Source of the DNA: Pseudonocardia autotrophica
Lineage (GTDB): Bacteria > Actinomycetota > Actinomycetes > Mycobacteriales > Pseudonocardiaceae
DNA: 64,000 nt
Assembly: GCF_000717175.1 (NCBI RefSeq)
Contig: NZ_JNYD01000023.1
Coordinates: forward strand, 27,148-91,147
Direction: 5' to 3'
The translations under genes were made by a program, and so were the position numbers. Positions within the stretch are counted from its first letter, which is position 1; every line of letters begins with the position of its first letter. This document shows positions 60,867 to 64,000 of the stretch, one piece after another. The notes beneath the pieces were generated by a model. The model had not been told where the DNA came from. It was given only the letters and a program-made list of their open reading frames with translations, and searched no databases.

Positions 60867-60967
60867 GCCCGGGCCCCGGACCCGAACGGCTGTTGAACGG
60901 TCCGTCCGCAGCATGGGTGGGTGTCGCGTCCGAGCACCTCGGAGGCACCGACCGAGAAGGAGCGAGC

Positions 60968-62383
60968 GTGACCACCACGCCTGCGCGCACCACCTCCAGC
61001 ACGCCCTTCACCGACCTCGCGGCCGCCCTGCGCGGCGACCTCGTCCTGCCGGGCGACGCCGGCTACGACGACGCCCGCGCCGTCTACAACGGGATGATCG
61101 ACCAGCGGCCCGCGGCGATCGCCCGCTGCCGCGACACCGCCGACGTGGTCGCGGCGGTGCGCTTCGCCCGCGCCCACGACCTCGAGATCGCGGTACGCAG
61201 CGGCGGGCACCACGCCGCCGGCCTCGGCGTCCGGGACGACGCCCTGGTCGTCGACCTGTCGTCGATGCGGAGCACCACCGTCGACCCCGCCGGGCGCACC
61301 GTCCGGGTCGACGCCGGGTGCACGTGGGGCGACGTCGACCACGCCACGGTGGCGTTCGGGATGGCCACGCCCTCGGGGTTCATCGCCTCGACCGGCGTCG
61401 CGGGCCTGGCCCTCGGCGGCGGCATCGGCTACCTCACGCGCCGGTTCGGCCTGACGGTCGACAACCTCGTCTCCGCCGACGTCGTGCTCGCCGACGGCCA
61501 CGTGGTGACCGCGAGCGCGACGTCGCACCCGGACCTGTTCTGGGCGCTGCGCGGGGGCGGCGGCAACTTCGGGATCGTCACCTCCTTCACCTTCCGCTGC
61601 CACGAGATCGGCGATCGCGGGACCGTCGTCGCCGGCCCGGTCCTCTACAACCTGGCGGACACCGGCGAGGTCCTGCGCTGGTACCGGTCGGTGGTGCCGT
61701 CGCTGCCGGAGGAGCTCAGCGGGTGGTTCGCGCTGCTCACCATCCCGCCCGCGCCGCCCTTCCCGGAGGAGCTGTGGGGCCGCAAGGCCTGCGGCATCGT
61801 CTGGTGCTACACCGGCCCGCACGACCGGGCCGACGAGGTGCTGGCCCCGATCCGCGAGTTCGGCTCGCCGCTGCTCGTCGGGGTGCAGCCGATGCCGTTC
61901 ACGGCGCTGCAGAGCGCCTTCGACGGCCTCTACCCGGCCGGCCTGCAGTGGTACTGGCGGGCCGACTTCTTCGACGAGATCTCCGACGCCGGGATCGCGG
62001 TGCACGAGAAGTTTGGGCCCCTGCTGCCCAGCGGGCACTCGACGATGCACCTGTACCCGATCGACGGCGCGGCGGCGCGCGTGAGGGAGGACGAGACCGC
62101 GTTCGCCTACCGCGACGGCGGCTGGGCCGGCGTGATCGTCGGGGTCGACCCGGACCCGGCCAACGCCGGGGCGATCACCCGGTGGACCAGGGACTACTGG
62201 GACGAGCTGCACCCGACCTCGGCGGGCGGGGCCTACGTCAACTTCCTCATGGACGAGGGCGAGGACCGGGTGCGTGCCTCCTACCGGGGCAACCACGACC
62301 GGCTCGCGCGGGTCAAGCGGCGCTACGACCCGGACAACGTCTTCCACCTCAATCAGAACATCAGGCCGTCCGCGGACGGCTGA
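60968..62383 (+). CDS. FAD-linked oxidoreductase (BBE family)
   Basis: 471 residues. FAD-binding PCMH-type domain with RSGGHHAAGLGV; the His of R-S-G-G-H (His81) is the usual covalent FAD site. SGFIASTGVAGLALGGGIGYLTRRFGLTVDN and LRGGGGNFGIVTSFTF match the second half of the FAD domain. The C-terminal BBE motif is YDPDNVFHLNQNI. Such enzymes oxidise sugars, alkaloids or polyketides. GTG 60968 has AAGGAG upstream. No signal peptide is seen. It lies 101 nt after the SARP gene. Confidence 0.9.
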   Translation: MTTTPARTTSSTPFTDLAAALRGDLVLPGDAGYDDARAVYNGMIDQRPAAIARCRDTADVVAAVRFARAHDLEIAVRSGGHHAAGLGVRDDALVVDLSSMRSTTVDPAGRTVRVDAGCTWGDVDHATVAFGMATPSGFIASTGVAGLALGGGIGYLTRRFGLTVDNLVSADVVLADGHVVTASATSHPDLFWALRGGGGNFGIVTSFTFRCHEIGDRGTVVAGPVLYNLADTGEVLRWYRSVVPSLPEELSGWFALLTIPPAPPFPEELWGRKACGIVWCYTGPHDRADEVLAPIREFGSPLLVGVQPMPFTALQSAFDGLYPAGLQWYWRADFFDEISDAGIAVHEKFGPLLPSGHSTMHLYPIDGAAARVREDETAFAYRDGGWAGVIVGVDPDPANAGAITRWTRDYWDELHPTSAGGAYVNFLMDEGEDRVRASYRGNHDRLARVKRRYDPDNVFHLNQNIRPSADG

Positions 62384-62466
62384 CGGCACCGGACGGCCGG
62401 GGGCGGGCGGGGCGCGGGGTCCCGCCCGCCGACCCCCGCCGTCGTGCCGGGATCGGAGATCGGATC

Positions 62467-62781
62467 ATGACTCGACTCGTCGCACTGCCGGTCGCCCTCG
62501 TGGTCGCCGCCCTGGTCGTCGCCCACGGGGCACCCGGAGCGGGGATCGCCGCGTCCTGCCTGGTCCTGGCCGCCCTCGGCGTCGTGGGCTGGGGCCTCGT
62601 GCAGCAGCACCGCCGGGGCCGGCTGCGGTTCCGGCTCGTCCAGTTCCGGCCGGCCGCGCCGTTCGCGGGGGTGCTGCCCGCGGGCCGGGACCGGGACCGG
62701 CTGGCGGAGGAGCTGCAGGCCCGGGCGGATGCCCCGGCCCACCTGGTGGACGGGCTGCGGCGGCCCGCGCCGGGACGTTAG
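62467..62781 (+). CDS. Small two-helix membrane protein, unknown
   Basis: 104 residues: two N-terminal membrane helices (LVALPVALVVAALVVAHGAPG and IAASCLVLAALGVVGWGLV), then a basic cytoplasmic part (QQHRRGRLRFRLVQFRPA) and an acidic end. I do not recognise a family. ATG 62467 lies 83 nt after the FAD oxidoreductase; only a weak GGAG (62455) is upstream. It may be a real gene because hydrophobic segments are well formed and codon use matches the neighbours. Confidence 0.55.
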   Translation: MTRLVALPVALVVAALVVAHGAPGAGIAASCLVLAALGVVGWGLVQQHRRGRLRFRLVQFRPAAPFAGVLPAGRDRDRLAEELQARADAPAHLVDGLRRPAPGR

Positions 62782-62784
62782 GGA

Positions 62785-63843
62785 TCAGAGGCGCTCGAGC
62801 AGGGCGCGGGTGAACTCGGCGGTGCCCGCGGTGCCGCCCATGTCCCGGGTCCGGACCCGCCCCTCGGCGAGCTGGGCCCGGACCGCGTCCAGCACCTCGG
62901 CGCCGGCCTCCGGGTGCCCGAGGTGGTCCAGCAGCATGGAGGCGGACCAGATGGCGCCCAACGGGTTCGCCAGGTCCTTGCCCGCGATGTCCGGGGCCGA
63001 GCCGTGCACCGGCTCGAACATCGACGGGAACTCCCGCTCCGGGTTGAGGTTGCCCGACGGCGCGATGCCGATCGAGCCCGCGACCGCGGCGGCGAGGTCG
63101 GACAGGATGTCGCCGAACAGGTTCGACGCCACGATCACGTCGAAGTTCTGCGGCTGCAGCACGAGCTTGGCCGCGAGGGCGTCGATGTGCTCGCTGCGCA
63201 GCTCGACGCCGGGGTGCGCCGCCGCCCGCTCGCCGACGACCTCGTCCCAGAACGGCATGGTGTGGACGATGCCGTTGGACTTGGTGGCGCTCGTGACGTG
63301 CTTGCGCCGGGACTCCGCGAGGGTGAAGGCGTAGTCGGCGATCCGGGCGACCCCGGCGCGGGTGAACACGGCCTCCTGCACGGCCAGCTCCGACGGGAGG
63401 CCGCGGTTCATCCGGCCGCCGATCTCGGAGTACTCGCCCTCGGCGTTCTCCCGGACGACGACGAAGTCCACCTCGCCCGGCCTCGCCCCGGACAGCGGGG
63501 AGGGCACGCCCTCCAGCACCGCGATCGGCCGGAGGTTGACGTACTGGGCGAACGCGCGGCGGATCGGGATCAGCAGCCCCCACAGCGACACGTGGTCCGG
63601 GACGCCCGGCCAGCCGACCGCGCCGAGCAGGATCGCGTCGTGCGTCCGGATCCGGTCGAGCCCGTCGGCCGGCATCATCGCGCCCTCGTGCGCGTGGCGC
63701 TCGCAGGACCAGTCGAACTCGTCGTAGGCGAAGGAGATCCCGTGGCGCCGGCCGACGGCGTCGAGCACGGCGGTGGCCGGCGGGATCACCTCCTGCCCGA
63801 TGCCGTCTCCGGGGATAAGGGCGATCCGGTGTGTCGTGCTCAT
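62785..63843 (-). CDS. Tartrate dehydrogenase / isopropylmalate dehydrogenase family enzyme
   Basis: 352 residues of the decarboxylating hydroxyacid dehydrogenase family. Visible: HRIALIPGDGIGQEVIPPA, ENAEGEYSEIGGRMNRG, DALAAKLVLQPQNFDVIVASNLFGDILSDLAAA and MFEPVHGSAPDIAGKDLANPLG. The substrate loop (AILLGAVGWPGVPDHVSLWGLLIPIRR) fits the tartrate/D-malate dehydrogenase group rather than LeuB. ATG 63843 is chosen because AAGGTGG is upstream; a longer start (63894) would lie within a repeat and encode MAMVAVATIATHG, which is not homologous. Confidence 0.88.
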   Translation of the reverse strand: MSTTHRIALIPGDGIGQEVIPPATAVLDAVGRRHGISFAYDEFDWSCERHAHEGAMMPADGLDRIRTHDAILLGAVGWPGVPDHVSLWGLLIPIRRAFAQYVNLRPIAVLEGVPSPLSGARPGEVDFVVVRENAEGEYSEIGGRMNRGLPSELAVQEAVFTRAGVARIADYAFTLAESRRKHVTSATKSNGIVHTMPFWDEVVGERAAAHPGVELRSEHIDALAAKLVLQPQNFDVIVASNLFGDILSDLAAAVAGSIGIAPSGNLNPEREFPSMFEPVHGSAPDIAGKDLANPLGAIWSASMLLDHLGHPEAGAEVLDAVRAQLAEGRVRTRDMGGTAGTAEFTRALLERL

Positions 63844-63858
63844 GCGCCCACCTTCCCC

Positions 63859-63898
63859 GTGAGTGGCGATCGTCGCTACAGCGACCATCGCCACTCAC
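63859..63898. repeat. 40-nt palindromic element, variant A, upstream of the dehydrogenase gene
   Basis: 17-nt arms with one mismatch (right arm CGACCATCGCCACTCAC) around CTACAG. It separates the dehydrogenase gene from the upstream co-directional CDS tail at 63930. Same length and ends as the copies at 40891 and 47716. Confidence 0.9.
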
Positions 63899-63929
63899 GA
63901 CCCTGTGAAGAGAATCGACCGCAGCCGGG

Positions 63930-64000
63930 CTACGCGGTCTTGTCGAGGGTGACCCGGTAGCCGAGGTTGTGGAGTTGGTGGATGAGCCGGTCGCGTTGTC
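63930..64000 (-). CDS. C-terminal tail of a CDS, possibly a transposase (partial)
   Basis: Only 22 residues and the stop are in the window: QRDRLIHQLHNLGYRVTLDKT then A and TAG. The ending L-x-x-L-G-Y-x-V-T-L-x is like the C-termini of several IS-element transposases, but this is too short to be sure. It reads off the right edge. Confidence 0.4.
   Translation of the reverse strand, partial: QRDRLIHQLHNLGYRVTLDKTA

Noticed and set aside
1..64000. tRNA, rRNA or prophage
   Set aside because: No tRNA cloverleaf, rRNA segment, integrase or phage structural gene was recognised on either strand by eye.

Overview
The window is very GC-rich, uses many GTG starts, and has tightly overlapping gene ends (GTGA or ATGA). 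Its gene families (DUF7455, IniB-like, SARP/BTAD-AAA regulator, ANTAR, MarR pairs) point to an actinomycete, most likely in or near the Pseudonocardiaceae. That placement is inferred from gene content and style, not from a database search. I call about 55 protein-coding genes, two riboswitches (TPP and cobalamin), several promoter or operator candidates, and two families of short dispersed DNA repeats. I see no rRNA, tRNA, prophage or CRISPR array.

Layout. 1-5.2 kb: recC and recB (minus strand; recB runs off the edge). 5.4-8.2 kb: a small AT-hook protein, divergent from a MarR-MFS-UspA operon. 8.2-12.2 kb: a PHA-synthase-like hydrolase with an altered active site, a stand-alone SF2 helicase closed by a perfect palindrome, and a DUF7455 zinc protein. 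12.5-18.5 kb: an EamA exporter, then a four-gene pentose-type ABC transporter operon carrying its own ROK repressor. 18.9-23.1 kb: a DUF1775-like membrane protein, a tiny winged-helix-like protein and an Hsp70-TM-YVTN-propeller fusion. 23.3-30.4 kb: one response regulator with three histidine-kinase-related proteins, two of which have lost key kinase residues while the third is fused to a GTPase-like P-loop domain. 30.5-37.2 kb: a GAF-ANTAR protein, a TPP-riboswitch-controlled thiYXZ operon, an IniB-like His/Asp-rich protein and a haloacid dehalogenase-type enzyme. 37.3-47.6 kb: cobalamin biosynthesis (cobL, cobM and cobK on plus; cobIJ, cobH and cobG on minus; riboswitch and cobN on plus). 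47.8-52 kb: a MarR regulator and an AmiC-like sensor with a formamidase set. 52-64 kb: recQ with an MFS exporter, PIG-L deacetylase-azlC-azlD-GNAT, a SARP/AAA regulator, a FAD oxidoreductase, a tartrate-dehydrogenase-like enzyme, and a CDS tail that resembles a transposase.

The most unusual signals are two. (1) Two short-repeat families: arrays with a strict 22-bp period built on a GCGAGTCG core, and 40-nt palindromes with GTGAGTG...CACTCAC ends. Both occur between genes, but copies also lie in frame inside cobG, cobN and cobIJ. (2) The layered histidine-kinase locus next to an Hsp70-propeller fusion, with an IniB-like gene a few kilobases away. The presence of an IniB-like protein, a GTPase-like domain and a membrane Hsp70 within one 16-kb stretch is compatible with a cell-envelope stress function, but that connection is inference.
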